Source of the DNA: Alphaproteobacteria bacterium
GTDB lineage: Bacteria > Pseudomonadota > Alphaproteobacteria > Micavibrionales > Micavibrionaceae
NCBI GenBank assembly: GCA_018399685.1
Contig: JAGYOK010000010.1
Location: 1 to 56,805 of the forward strand
Length of the DNA: 56,805 nucleotides
Reading direction: 5' to 3'
Every line of letters starts with the position of its first letter. Position 1 is the first letter of the stretch. The position numbers and the translations under genes are program-made. The notes below the pieces were generated by a model. It searched no databases, was not told the origin of the DNA, and saw only the letters and a list, made by a program, of their open reading frames with translations. Below, in pieces: positions 46,244 to 55,177 of this stretch.

Positions 46244-47164
46244 CTAGGATTTTTCGCCTTTTTGTCTTTTTTCAAGAATTTGTTTTTTTGTATAATTTTC
46301 CGTGTTCGTGATGATTATATCAAATATTGGCCGTTCAGGGCGGTATCGAACATTATATCGATTTTCCAGAGCATTGATGCTGATTTGAATGTCGCCAAGG
46401 CGTTGTTTGGCATTGCGCATTTGCCGGGCTTCGTTAGAGTATTTGTCAGTTACTCCAGTATCTATTTGTGCAGTTGTCAGCCCAATAAAAAAGGATAGAT
46501 TTACGCCCTCCAGAAAATTTGCTGCACTAATAAATCCTTGTGATATAACAATTTTTTCTGTTTCCTTTTTGGGTTTTATATAGAAATGAAGTGACGTGGT
46601 TTTGTTCGGTGAGCGCAATATAGTGCTGCATCTTCCGCCCGTTCTTTCCATTGAGATCGTAAGTGCAACATTGCTTGAGTAATCAATCGAAACTTCCCTC
46701 CCTGCTTTTTGGAAGGCTTTTTCGGCCAGTCGCAATGATTGGTTATAATTGGCGTTTTCCTTGTTTTGGAATTGCTCGATAATATCCAGAAAAGCGTGGT
46801 GATTGCCTTGTTCATAAACAATTTTACCATGGTGGTATATTGCAACCCACCGCCCTTCATTATAATGCTTTTCATGGTCGCTTAGTGCGCTGTCCCATAT
46901 AAGATCCCATTTTAAAAGTTTCAGGCGGGGGCCAAAAGGGCCTTTATTCTCATAATTTGCGAGGATGTGACCAGCCATGCGGGCGCATAGATGCATTGAG
47001 TCGGTTCGGATAATGAAGGTTTCTTTAGCAAGGTGCTCGCTTTGTAAATCAAGGACAATGCGGTTGGAGCAAGCATGCATTTGCTGCGCCATTACGTCTA
47101 AATCTTTGGCCGATTTTTCTTTAATAACAAATTTTTCACGCAGTAAAGACGCGTTAATTTTCAT
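46244..47164 (-). CDS. unknown protein
   Basis: 306 residues from ATG 47164. The frame is open to TTG 47215 and would then add a hydrophobic N-terminus (YIVFVAFFFYIITGF), so a membrane-anchored form is possible. No family recognised. Visible segments: NRIVLDLQSEHLAKETFIIRT, KKETEKIVISQGFISAANFL. Basic near the C-terminus. It ends just beyond the terminator of the opposite strand. Single gene. Confidence 0.6.
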   Translation of the reverse strand: MKINASLLREKFVIKEKSAKDLDVMAQQMHACSNRIVLDLQSEHLAKETFIIRTDSMHLCARMAGHILANYENKGPFGPRLKLLKWDLIWDSALSDHEKHYNEGRWVAIYHHGKIVYEQGNHHAFLDIIEQFQNKENANYNQSLRLAEKAFQKAGREVSIDYSSNVALTISMERTGGRCSTILRSPNKTTSLHFYIKPKKETEKIVISQGFISAANFLEGVNLSFFIGLTTAQIDTGVTDKYSNEARQMRNAKQRLGDIQISINALENRYNVRYRPERPIFDIIITNTENYTKKQILEKRQKGEKS

Positions 47165-47211
47165 GAAAAACCCAGTAATGATGTAAAAGAAAAAGGCCAC
47201 AAAAACAATAT

Positions 47212-47240
47212 ACAATGAACAGTTTTTCTTTGTTCATTGT
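47212..47240. repeat. 10-bp inverted repeat upstream of the unknown gene
   Basis: ACAATGAACA and TGTTCATTGT are separated by 9 bp, directly in front of the 46244-47164 gene. It could be an operator or a hairpin in its leader. Confidence 0.45.
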
Positions 47241-47338
47241 ATGAGTGTAACACAATTATCAGCGTGTGATAAAGCCTGTACTCTGCCAAGATCGGGAACT
47301 ATTAATCATGTTTACTTGATTTTAGATTTTAGAGCTGT

Positions 47339-47938
47339 TTATGCTGCAATACCATGCTTGGGCATTTCATACTGGTTTGCCGGAGCGTGCTCCAGCATAT
47401 CAAGCTGCTGTGCATAATAAGCCATGTTTTTCTCGATCATCATGCGCTTTGGTAGATCATCAAAAAATGTTTGCATGCCTTCAGAAATAGTTGCACGCAT
47501 GTTAAAGTTGTTAGAGATAGATTTACCTGACATGCGAGCCAGAGTGCCTTGCCCGTGCGCGGCGATATATTCTTTTTGTTTGTCGCTTTCAATGTTTGTG
47601 ATGTATTCATCATACAAGTCCATAAGAGCGGTAACATCAATGTTTGGCAAGTCAAACTGAACATCAAAACCAAGACCCTGGGCAGCGCTCTCAGCCATGT
47701 CTGAAACTGCCTGGCTGAAAGCTGCTCCCAAGATTCCTTCCATTATCATACTGCCAAGCATGCCGTCGCGATCATTGGCCTGCTTTAAATGGTGATTGGT
47801 TTTGATAAAGAGGGGGCCTTTGTAGTTAGGAAAATCAGGGTGGGGTGCCAGTTTGCCAAGCTCTTTTACTAACCCCGCAATGGTTCCTATTAGTGCCTGT
47901 TTTCTGGCGTCCTGATTATATTTGTATCCGTAACTCAT
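47339..47938 (-). CDS. unknown protein
   Basis: 199 residues, soluble. GAGGGGG precedes the ATG. The first third is Gly/Lys-rich; a central segment MLGSMIMEGILGAAFSQAV is small-residue-rich and amphipathic, not a clear membrane helix. No family recognised and no operon partner. Confidence 0.65.
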   Translation of the reverse strand: MSYGYKYNQDARKQALIGTIAGLVKELGKLAPHPDFPNYKGPLFIKTNHHLKQANDRDGMLGSMIMEGILGAAFSQAVSDMAESAAQGLGFDVQFDLPNIDVTALMDLYDEYITNIESDKQKEYIAAHGQGTLARMSGKSISNNFNMRATISEGMQTFFDDLPKRMMIEKNMAYYAQQLDMLEHAPANQYEMPKHGIAA

Positions 47939-48141
47939 AGTATTGCCCCCTCGTTAAGGTCAATACTATGCTATGCAAGTAAATAAGTTTTTAATTATAG
48001 ATAAAATTCGAAGTAATTCTTATTTCTACTTTAGCGAATACTTTAATAAAATTTATATAAAATTTTATCTATTTTTAAGTTGTTGATTTTGCTTGCGTTT
48101 TTATCTTTGCGGTTGTTAAGCGTGTGGCGGGCACCATAAAA

Positions 48142-49413
48142 TCAGGGCGCAATGGCCTTTAATATATGCTTGGCGCGAGGTTTATTCTGGATAATAATTC
48201 TTTGCACAGCGCCAAAACCATTAAAATTGGTACGAGATACTTCACCATAAGCGCCGAGCTGATCGAGTTTGATCCAATCACCGATTTGCACATCAGCGGG
48301 GAGCATAAACGGCCCGTTCATCATGTCAACGGAATCGCAGGTTGGTCCGGCAAAGCGGAAGGCCTTGAGCGGTGCATCTGAATCGCGCTCTTCCCTGCGG
48401 ATGAGGTGGGCGGGGTAGGGTAGGCCAATAGACCCGCCAGCTTCGAACATTCCGCCATAGGTGCCATCATTAAGGTAAAGCAGATCGTCTTTGCGCCCCT
48501 CCACACGAACGACGAGCGATCCGCCGCAGGCGACAAGGCCGCGTCCGGTTTCGCATAAAATCTCAAGGCCAGCCAGCTTGCTTTCGTTAAGAGCTTTGGA
48601 GATTGTCTGGGTGAAGGCCTGAATTGGCGGAATTCCCGCATCGAGGTTGGCAGGGAAACCGCCGCCAACATCAAGAACATCCACCGTAACGCCGCTTTGC
48701 TCAATCGTTTTATCGGCGCAGGCGATGGCTTTTGCATAAATAATCGGGTCAGGACACTGCGTCCCTACATGCAGGCTTAGCCCCAGTTTTGTACAATAGG
48801 GTCGGCATAGCCGCAGTAATTCCGCCGCCAGCTCTGGTTTTGCGCCGAATTTGCTGGCAAAGTCAGTGGCTACGCCGCCGCCGGGGTTATCCTTTGGCAC
48901 TGCAATGCGCACGAACAGCTCAAGGTCGGGAGCCGCGTTGGTTGCCTGCAGGATTTTGTCCAGCTCATCAGCGTAATCGAGCACAAAAGCGCGCACGCCG
49001 TGATTGATATAGGCTTCGCGTATGGCTTCGGGAGCTTTAATCGGGTGCATGAAATAAAGCTTTGCATCAGGGAATAATTCACTGATCTGGCGCACTTCAG
49101 CGATAGAAGCCACGTCAAAACGCCGTACGCCGCCCTTATACAGAGCTTTAAGATAAAGCGGGTCTGGGTTGCATTTTACCGCGTATAAAACATGCCCCGG
49201 AAATGCGGCTGTAAACTCTTCCGCGCGTTTGGTCAGCTTGTTCGGGTATATAATAGGAACGGGAATGCTGGAGCTTAATGCCCTGATATACGCATCATCA
49301 ACATCATGCGCGAGATATAAAGGCTCGGCATTCAGAGAAGAGATTTGCTCATCAGAAAGAGAAAAATCGTAGATGGAAGCCTCGTGGTTCCCTTGGGAAA
49401 CATCGTCAGTCAT
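48142..49413 (-). CDS. PLP-dependent ornithine decarboxylase-like enzyme (alanine racemase fold)
   Basis: Group IV decarboxylase, the eukaryotic ornithine/diaminopimelate/arginine type. The PLP lysine lies in YAVKCNPDP (about residue 66); HVGTQCPDP, DVGGGFP and CETGRGLV bind PLP; GPTCDSVD holds the catalytic cysteine of ornithine decarboxylases. 423 residues from ATG 49413. It most likely makes putrescine from ornithine, first step of polyamine synthesis; lysine as a second substrate cannot be excluded. Single gene. Confidence 0.85.
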   Translation of the reverse strand: MTDDVSQGNHEASIYDFSLSDEQISSLNAEPLYLAHDVDDAYIRALSSSIPVPIIYPNKLTKRAEEFTAAFPGHVLYAVKCNPDPLYLKALYKGGVRRFDVASIAEVRQISELFPDAKLYFMHPIKAPEAIREAYINHGVRAFVLDYADELDKILQATNAAPDLELFVRIAVPKDNPGGGVATDFASKFGAKPELAAELLRLCRPYCTKLGLSLHVGTQCPDPIIYAKAIACADKTIEQSGVTVDVLDVGGGFPANLDAGIPPIQAFTQTISKALNESKLAGLEILCETGRGLVACGGSLVVRVEGRKDDLLYLNDGTYGGMFEAGGSIGLPYPAHLIRREERDSDAPLKAFRFAGPTCDSVDMMNGPFMLPADVQIGDWIKLDQLGAYGEVSRTNFNGFGAVQRIIIQNKPRAKHILKAIAP

Positions 49414-49627
49414 CAACTGTAAACCCTATGTAAAAAAGGCTTTCGCCTATTGTTAACTACAAGATAAACGTCGTTGCATAACCAACTAAAGGGCATGGGC
49501 ACGTGCGCAGCTCCCTTATGATCTAAAAACTAAAAATATGCAATATTTTTCTATCGGGAGCGTAATTTTTTTATCTGGCGAATTATAAAGGCCATGCTTC
49601 CCAACTGCTGTACCCCGGTTTGAAGAC

Positions 49628-50542
49628 TTACATTTCCAGATGATTGCGGCTGTCGGTGTCAGTTTCTATTTCGGTTGGAGTAAAGCCATGTGTTCTTTTA
49701 TATTCCCGCTCAAGACTGAAAGCTTTGAGAAATCGATCAAGTAAATCGGCGTTATAAAATTGTAGATTAATCCTTGCACTATCTGGATGTTCAGGAGAGT
49801 TTTCTATTTCAAGCTCGTAATTATAATCTGCCAGATGATATCCTTTAATATCTGATGGATAAGATCCATATTCTTTTTCCAGAACATCTTTCATGGCATG
49901 TTCAAAAAGTTTTTTAGCCTCGGCGTTTGTTAGCGTATTTTTATCCAAGGTGCTGGAAGTTGTTTCTTTATCGGAAAATAAGAAGGACAGGCCTGTTCCA
50001 TATCTGTCAAATGAAACGTGATCTTTTTTAATTCCTTTATGAACAAAGCACCCATTCATAAATAGTGCATCTTTGTGAAACATCCGGACAGTTTTGCCCT
50101 CTGTAATATCATAATAGGGAAGGTTTCTATCATTTAGGAGTTTTTCAGTATGCTCGCCGTTTCCTTGTACCTGTTTATGGATATAAGCCCCATCCTTTAA
50201 AAGCCCAAGTCTTTGTAATAATTCTGTTTCATAGAGGTTTGAAACCAGGTAGATTTCATATTGTTCGGCGGCCTGATCGGTGTTTACCAGAACTTCCACA
50301 TGTTGAAAAATATCTGGATTTTCATATGCTTCGAAGTGAAGGCGCAAAATTTCTCTGGCTGCTTTAAGGGGATCTTCTCCCTCGGGTGTATGATTTATGA
50401 CAGCATCATGCAGGCTTTCTTTATTTAAGAAAAGGGTAAGAGCTGTCTTGACGCGCTCTCCTGAACTGTCTTTATTTATTTCGGATGCGCCTTCGATATT
50501 ATCTACAATTCTGGCTAGCGGTCTGTTACCTAGAAAATACAT
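49628..50542 (-). CDS. unknown protein
   Basis: 304 residues from ATG 50542, soluble and acidic. No family recognised. Parts that read like real protein: DPLKAAREILRLHFEAYENP, YEIYLVSNLYETELLQRLG, GYHLADYNYELEIENSPEH. Its style is close to the unknown protein between thyA and folA, but I cannot show that they are related. Confidence 0.65.
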   Translation of the reverse strand: MYFLGNRPLARIVDNIEGASEINKDSSGERVKTALTLFLNKESLHDAVINHTPEGEDPLKAAREILRLHFEAYENPDIFQHVEVLVNTDQAAEQYEIYLVSNLYETELLQRLGLLKDGAYIHKQVQGNGEHTEKLLNDRNLPYYDITEGKTVRMFHKDALFMNGCFVHKGIKKDHVSFDRYGTGLSFLFSDKETTSSTLDKNTLTNAEAKKLFEHAMKDVLEKEYGSYPSDIKGYHLADYNYELEIENSPEHPDSARINLQFYNADLLDRFLKAFSLEREYKRTHGFTPTEIETDTDSRNHLEM

Positions 50543-50708
50543 TATTATCAACCCTGTTTCTTACATTTATAAATTCAAGTGTTTATAGAAGATAAATGTA
50601 GAGCTTGTCAAATTGTTGCAGGTGTTATTATCCCTCTTCTTCCCGTCCCGTAGGTGCCCAGCACTTCGCCCTTGTTTTTTGGTAAAGAAAGGAGGGTTTG
50701 TGCTTTTG

Positions 50709-51131
50709 TTAGCCTTCTATAATACGATCGATTTCGTCTTCAGACAAAGGTGCTAAAGGAGTTCGGATATATTGTTTGACAATCTGCATCAATTCCCTGA
50801 TTACGTTGCCGTTGCAGCTTGTGGCTGCGCAGGGGAGCAGATCGGTTTCATTTATACATCTGAGTTCGCAATCCGGGTGAGTTCCCGGAGCGAAGGGGAA
50901 AAATTCGATTTCTCGGCTCAGGAGTGTTTTGAATTTTGCGACCTCTACGGACAAGGTTGTGCCGCAGTTGGTTTTGTTATGAGTGAACAGGAAGCTGCCT
51001 TTTTCAGGGGTTTGGGGGCGGGGCTGATAGCCGTTGAAAATCAAGCTGTCGTCATGTAGAAGATCGTCCAGATTTTTCCAATAGCTCTGGCACATGGAGC
51101 ATTCTTTTAAGGGCTGATTTTCTGCGTTCAA
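50709..51131 (-). CDS. cysteine-rich unknown protein
   Basis: 140 residues with eight cysteines, four of them in CSMC near the N-terminus and in HPDCELRC, plus LPCAATSC. Pairing of these as a metal or cluster site is possible. The likely start is TTG 51131 with GGGAG upstream, because the ATG 13 codons later would cut off one half of the CSMC motif. No family recognised. Confidence 0.5.
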   Translation of the reverse strand: MNAENQPLKECSMCQSYWKNLDDLLHDDSLIFNGYQPRPQTPEKGSFLFTHNKTNCGTTLSVEVAKFKTLLSREIEFFPFAPGTHPDCELRCINETDLLPCAATSCNGNVIRELMQIVKQYIRTPLAPLSEDEIDRIIEG

Positions 51132-51193
51132 ATCCGTTATTCTCCCGAGGTAAAAAGGTGCGATGCTGTGCGAGATTGTAGCATTAGATTTTG

Positions 51194-51247
51194 CTAAACT
51201 CCAGCGGGTTGTGTGTCTTCCCGGCCATCACTTTCAAGCATTTCGCC
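51194..51247 (-). pseudogene. displaced 3' end of the U32-family gene
   Basis: Read on the minus strand this piece encodes GEMLESDGRE followed by DTQPAGV and TAG. The first ten residues equal those at the end of the intact U32 gene (51782-53437), which now ends GEMLESDGREG. The toxin-antitoxin cassette lies between. The simplest reading is that the cassette inserted into the gene's last codons, duplicating 23 bp, and that this piece is the original end. Confidence 0.7.
51225..51247. repeat. 23-bp direct repeat, left copy
   Basis: Identical over 23 bp to 51795-51817, in the same orientation, 570 bp apart. It touches the stop codon of the toxin gene. It looks like a target duplication around the toxin-antitoxin cassette. 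Confidence 0.85.
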
Positions 51248-51553
51248 CTAGTGGTTATTCTCGAAAGTTCTTTCTCGCCAGTATCCGGGTTTTCGGCGTA
51301 AGTGCATTAACGCATAAGTCTTGATCGTTTGTTCATCGTGGGAATAGACAATGGCGAAGGGGAAGCGATGCAGGAAAAAGCGTCTTGTGTCTGTGGTATA
51401 TGGGGACCATCTGTCAGGGGATTTTCTTATTTGTGACATCGCACGGTCAAGTTCGTCAATAAACCTGCGTCCCAATCCTTTGGACTGGCTATCATACCAG
51501 TTTTTTGCGGCCTTGATTTCGTCGTAAACAGCGGAGTGGATCTGGATTTGCAT
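51248..51553 (-). CDS. parE: ParE/RelE-family toxin
   Basis: 101 residues of the ParE/RelE fold: VYDEIKAAKNWYDSQSKGLGRRF, then DTRRFFLHRFPFAIVYSHD and the C-terminal RRKPGYW. ParE proteins block DNA gyrase, RelE relatives cut mRNA; the family here (next to a PF09720-type antitoxin) is closer to ParE, but the target is not proven. The ATG follows the antitoxin stop directly (TAAATG). Its stop codon abuts the 23-bp repeat. Confidence 0.85.
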   Translation of the reverse strand: MQIQIHSAVYDEIKAAKNWYDSQSKGLGRRFIDELDRAMSQIRKSPDRWSPYTTDTRRFFLHRFPFAIVYSHDEQTIKTYALMHLRRKPGYWRERTFENNH

Positions 51554-51757
51554 TTACAATTTCTTTTTCACTTCTTCCCATGACATGAAAGAAGCCTTGC
51601 TTTCGATTCTTTTTTGGATCTCTTTTTGCCAGGCCATCTCGATATTTGCGTCCGTATCATCGTCGAGGCTTTCCATGATACGATCAGCAACAAATGCCCG
51701 CTGTTCTTGCGGCATTTTTAAAATATCTTGCAGGATATCTTCGGGATTTTTGTTCAT
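51554..51757 (-). CDS. addiction-module antitoxin of the PF09720 (Unstab_antitox) type
   Basis: 67 residues, helical and acidic (PEDILQDILKMPQEQRAFVADRIMESLDD), ending in WEEVKKKL, typical of the short antitoxins paired with ParE. AAAGGAG precedes the ATG. It is the first gene of a two-gene operon with the toxin, the usual order. Confidence 0.85.
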   Translation of the reverse strand: MNKNPEDILQDILKMPQEQRAFVADRIMESLDDDTDANIEMAWQKEIQKRIESKASFMSWEEVKKKL

Positions 51758-51781
51758 GGTGGTCTCCTTTTGGGCTTTATT

Positions 51782-53437
51782 TTATCCCTCTCTCCCATCA
51801 CTTTCAAGCATTTCGCCGTGTTTCTTTTTCCCTAGAGCTGTGCGGGCTTTGGCGTAAGCGGGGTCGTTCCAGAAGATAGAGCAGCCGTTGCAGCCGCGGC
51901 CACAGCAGCCTTCAGCTCCGGAGCGGGAAGTTTTGGAGCGGCGCTCCATCAGATCTTCGTTGATTGTATCTTGGAGAAGTTTTACGCGCTTAGGGTAGAC
52001 GACCTCTGATCCTTGCCCCAATTCTATCTTCTGGGCGAGACGGTCGAGTTTCAGGCGCTGCCATTCCTCTTCGGTCAGTTCGGCTTCCTTGCGCAAAATC
52101 GTATAAGGAGGGTGGTTGGCTTTTAAGGCTTTGATGTCATCTTCGTGGTCGAACAAGCTAAATGGAATGCGTACGCGTTTGCGTTGGCCGCCATGTACCT
52201 CCAGCAAATTTTCCTCATCGCCATCAATCTCGAACTCGTACACACGTAATAAAGTGGGTGTACGTGTGATCGGAGAGAGGAACTCCAGCACTTCTCCTGA
52301 TTTGAGGTGGTTTTTCGGCTCGATGATAAAGCAGTCCTCGCGCACTTCGCGGATGATGGCGGCATATTCCCACGCTGCCATGGTCTTGGTGTTTTCGAAA
52401 TTATGGGCATAGTTGCGCAGGCGCCCCTCATGGAAAGCCAGCGTGAAGCCGCGGTTGGCAACGGTTTCCAGCTCGCGCATATAATCACGATAGTTCCACT
52501 CGGATTTATCTTCCAGCGCGTAGTAATCATCAATCGCGCGGCGGTAGGCTCCGGCGACCACGGCGACGTAATAGGCGCTCTTGTTGCGTCCCTCGATTTT
52601 AAGGCTATCAATGCCAAGTTTTAAGTAATCATCCAGCACCGGCATGAGGCACATATCTTTGGAATTTAGGATGTAAGAGCCGCGCTCATCCTCGATAATC
52701 GGCATAAAATCGCCGGGGCGCATGCCTTCTTCCAAAACAAAGTCGAACATCTTCATGTTCTCTTCGGTGAGCTCTAACTTCTCGATTGACCCGTCCTTGA
52801 GCCTTAAACGCACCTTATATTGCCAGCGGCAGGAATTGGCGCAGTTGCCTTGGTTGGCGCCGCGTTCGGCCATGAAATTGGAGAGCAGGCAGCGCCCTGA
52901 GTACGTCATGCACATAGCGCCGTGGATAAAGGCTTCTAGCCGGATATCGGGGCATTTGGCGCGAATCTCGATAAGCTCGTTAAAGGTGACCTCGCGCGCC
53001 AGTACGACAAGCTTTGCGCCCTGTTTTTGCCAGTGCTGGACGGAGAGATATGAGGTTACATTGGCCTGCGTGGAGACGTGTAAGGTAAGCTCCGGCGCTC
53101 TTTCGTGGACATAGGCAAACACGCCGGGATCGGCGATAATCACGCCGTCGGGCTGTACGTCTTTAAGGGTGGCGATGTAGTCGTCAAGCTTGGGAATGTC
53201 TTTGTTATGGGCGAATAAGTTGAGGGTAAGGTACACGCGTACACCGTGCTTATGGGCGAATTTTATGCCTTCCTTTACGTCCTCAAGGGTCATTTTAGAT
53301 TTGGTGCGCAGCGACATGTCCGGCGTGCCCATGTAGATGGCGTCGGCGCCGTAAAGCACGGCGACTTTCAGGCGCTCAAGGTCGCCTGCGGGCATTAATA
53401 ATTCTGATTTGTGGTTTTGGGTCATGCTCATAGGCAT
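51782..53437 (-). CDS. U32-family protein (TrhP/YegQ-like tRNA hydroxylation enzyme)
   Basis: 551 residues. The N-terminal TIM-barrel half (ELLMPAGDLERLKVAVLYGADAIYMG) contains the conserved cysteines in GAMCMTYSGRCLLSNF and GNCANSCRWQY. The last 80 residues hold a Cys-rich stretch (EGCCGRGCNGC) that may bind an iron-sulfur cluster. Relatives make 5-hydroxyuridine in tRNA or hydroxylate rRNA; the family was once called peptidase U32. The C-terminus GREG differs from the displaced original end because of the inserted cassette. AGG precedes the start. Confidence 0.85.
   Translation of the reverse strand: MPMSMTQNHKSELLMPAGDLERLKVAVLYGADAIYMGTPDMSLRTKSKMTLEDVKEGIKFAHKHGVRVYLTLNLFAHNKDIPKLDDYIATLKDVQPDGVIIADPGVFAYVHERAPELTLHVSTQANVTSYLSVQHWQKQGAKLVVLAREVTFNELIEIRAKCPDIRLEAFIHGAMCMTYSGRCLLSNFMAERGANQGNCANSCRWQYKVRLRLKDGSIEKLELTEENMKMFDFVLEEGMRPGDFMPIIEDERGSYILNSKDMCLMPVLDDYLKLGIDSLKIEGRNKSAYYVAVVAGAYRRAIDDYYALEDKSEWNYRDYMRELETVANRGFTLAFHEGRLRNYAHNFENTKTMAAWEYAAIIREVREDCFIIEPKNHLKSGEVLEFLSPITRTPTLLRVYEFEIDGDEENLLEVHGGQRKRVRIPFSLFDHEDDIKALKANHPPYTILRKEAELTEEEWQRLKLDRLAQKIELGQGSEVVYPKRVKLLQDTINEDLMERRSKTSRSGAEGCCGRGCNGCSIFWNDPAYAKARTALGKKKHGEMLESDGREG
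51795..51817. repeat. 23-bp direct repeat, right copy
   Basis: Second copy of 51225-51247, located in the last codons of the U32 gene. The 547 bp between the copies (51248-51794) contain only the toxin-antitoxin pair and its leader. Confidence 0.85.
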
Positions 53438-53581
53438 TCTTTTAACCTATGAGATAGGGCGGGTCAAAGATTAACGATTAGCATAGTTCCATATTTTACC
53501 CCTGAAAAATAATTATAGGAATTTCTTCCCTTTTTTAGGGTTTTGTGCTAGTATGTTTTTCAAGGGCGTAAGAACGCTCCA

Positions 53582-53650
53582 CCGCCAAAACGTATATATC
53601 AAGGGGATATAGCAGGAGGATATATATATGCTATATCGATATACTGGCGG
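53582..53650. repeat. nested palindrome
   Basis: CCGCCA, TATATC and ATATAGC are followed, after 16 nt, by GCTATAT, GATATA and TGGCGG in reverse order, so a three-step hairpin of 69 nt can form. A related segment (ATATAGCGAAGATATATACCCC) lies 60 bp downstream. No T-run follows. Confidence 0.6.
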
Positions 53651-53833
53651 ATTTCCTTTGAAAAGCTATTGGTGATGTATTTTAATACCTTATATTAGGC
53701 AAAATTTTTCACGAAAATATATAGCGAAGATATATACCCCGATAGACATGTTGGAATGGATAATTATTTTACATAATCCGAACCTTTGGAGGCCGTGGGA
53801 GCCGTGTCTTTGGACTTGTGCATTCCCAGTTAT

Positions 53834-53922
53834 TGTCATTCTGAGCGCAAGTGCCCAAAGGGTACAAGTGAAGAATCCCGGACGTTGTTAATCAGAGATC
53901 CTTCGCATTCGCTCAGGATGAC
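53834..53922. repeat. REP-like inverted repeat
   Basis: GTCATTCTGAGCG at the left and CGCTCAGGATGAC at the right match as a 13-bp inverted repeat with one mismatch (G-T type). The same sequence style is a common dispersed element in bacterial genomes. Whether more copies exist cannot be seen here. Confidence 0.6.
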
Positions 53923-54064
53923 ATAAAGGGGTTCTTTTAAACCACAAAGGCACCAAGGCACAAAGGTTTTGTGTTTTAGGCCGGTTTAAATAAAATTAAG
54001 TTTGTTCGGACTTCTATGATTGAAAATATGTTTTGGATCTATAGAAAGCTGCTGAATTGATTGT

Positions 54065-54499
54065 TTAGTTATTCAACCCTTTTTTCTTTTCTGTTTCAAC
54101 TTGTTGTTTTTCGTATTCTTCTTTCATTTGCTGAACAGATGGAAGATTAATAACTTCAGTACTGCAATCCTTGGACATTGCCAATGATGCTAAGTGATTA
54201 TAGCGTTGTCTATATGCTTCGTATTCCACGGCTTCGGCATTTTTAAAATCCATGAAGAATAAAGGAACCAGAAAGAACCATCCTGCTACACCGAGAGCTA
54301 CATTTTTGCCTGTCTTATCTGTCTTTGGTAATAGTCTTTGAATTTCACCTTGGATTGTGGTCATTTCGAATTCTAAGGCTTTACAATTTTTATTTTGATC
54401 TCCGTATTGTGCTATCATGACAGGTGAGGGTGTGCGTCCACCACATGCTGTAAGACTAAATATAGAAACACATAATGCTAGGTTAACAAGTTTTTTCAT
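54065..54499 (-). CDS. lipoprotein with internal membrane-like segment, unknown
   Basis: 144 residues. A lipoprotein signal peptide ends in LTAC. The mature part has a hydrophobic stretch (NVALGVAGWFFLVPLFFMDF) and a helical C-terminus rich in Gln, Glu and Lys. The pattern (YEAYRQRYNHLASLAMSKDC) resembles small lipoproteins found in many Gram-negative genomes. Function unknown. Confidence 0.7.
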   Translation of the reverse strand: MKKLVNLALCVSIFSLTACGGRTPSPVMIAQYGDQNKNCKALEFEMTTIQGEIQRLLPKTDKTGKNVALGVAGWFFLVPLFFMDFKNAEAVEYEAYRQRYNHLASLAMSKDCSTEVINLPSVQQMKEEYEKQQVETEKKKGLNN

Positions 54500-54601
54500 T
54501 ATTTCTCACTTTCAGTGATGTGCAACCTACAGCTAGTGTTATTATAAGTCAATAGAAGTTACAATATTTTATGTTATAATATTTCATAGGAAGTCAAGTA
54601 T

Positions 54602-55111
54602 ATGCACAAAATCGGTACATGGATAGAAGTTGATGATCTTATGCAAAGCGGTTTTGCTTATGAGATCGTCCAACGCGCGGGGGAGGGGTTTGATCCTGAT
54701 TTTACGCCGCATTTTACCCCAAAGGAAATGCTGGAGCTGGGGGTTTTTGAAGGTAAGTACATGAATGATTGCCGTGATGAGTTTCCTGAGGACTGGTATG
54801 AAAACGCGAAAACCAGCGAAATACCCGACCCCTCATTAAATTGCTTTGGTATTAAAAGCCGCCAGTCTTTGCAGGTCTGGCGGGAGAAGGGCTGGATTAT
54901 CGAGCCTGATCCGCGGGGCTGGTTCCAGTGGTATTGCCGCTATTACCAAGGGCGGCGGATGCCCGATGTCGATGCAAAGCAGATTAAGCGCTGGAAGGGG
55001 TTTGCCCGTCACGCAGGGCAGATCAGGGCAAATTGCTCCCCCGGGGATTTATCGTGTCGCCCGCGCCAGAGGCAGGCGCTTTTGCAGTGGTCATACGATC
55101 CGTTTATTTAG
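54602..55111 (+). CDS. conserved unknown protein
   Basis: 169 residues, soluble. Aromatic-rich with WFQWYCRYYQGRRMPD and a basic C-terminus (KGFARHAGQI, SCRPRQRQALLQW). I have seen similar short proteins in varied bacteria but know no function for them. AGGAAG precedes the ATG at a good distance. Single gene, divergent from the lipoprotein gene. Confidence 0.75.
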   Translation: MHKIGTWIEVDDLMQSGFAYEIVQRAGEGFDPDFTPHFTPKEMLELGVFEGKYMNDCRDEFPEDWYENAKTSEIPDPSLNCFGIKSRQSLQVWREKGWIIEPDPRGWFQWYCRYYQGRRMPDVDAKQIKRWKGFARHAGQIRANCSPGDLSCRPRQRQALLQWSYDPFI

Positions 55112-55177
55112 AGCTTCCATCGTTTTTGCTCTGGGATGACGGGGGAGGTGTTGTTTGCTCTGGGGTGATGGGGATAT

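Larger units (their letters stand above)
53438..54064. other. 627-bp gene-free region with repeats
   Basis: No gene supported on either strand. It contains the nested palindrome 53582-53650, more TATATA-rich inverted segments up to about 53740, a REP-like element 53834-53922 and a short AACCACAAAGGCACCAAGG-type repetitive stretch near 53940. Such sequences often gather where selection is weak. Confidence 0.6.

Noticed and set aside
50772-51059. 95-codon plus-strand reading frame opposite the Cys-rich gene
   Set aside because: Its antisense gene has better start signals and motifs; only one can be real, and the minus strand fits the neighbours.
51225-51817. Transposon bounded by the 23-bp repeats
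   Set aside because: No transposase or terminal inverted repeats; 23 bp is long for a target duplication. I call it a cassette insertion and leave the mechanism open.
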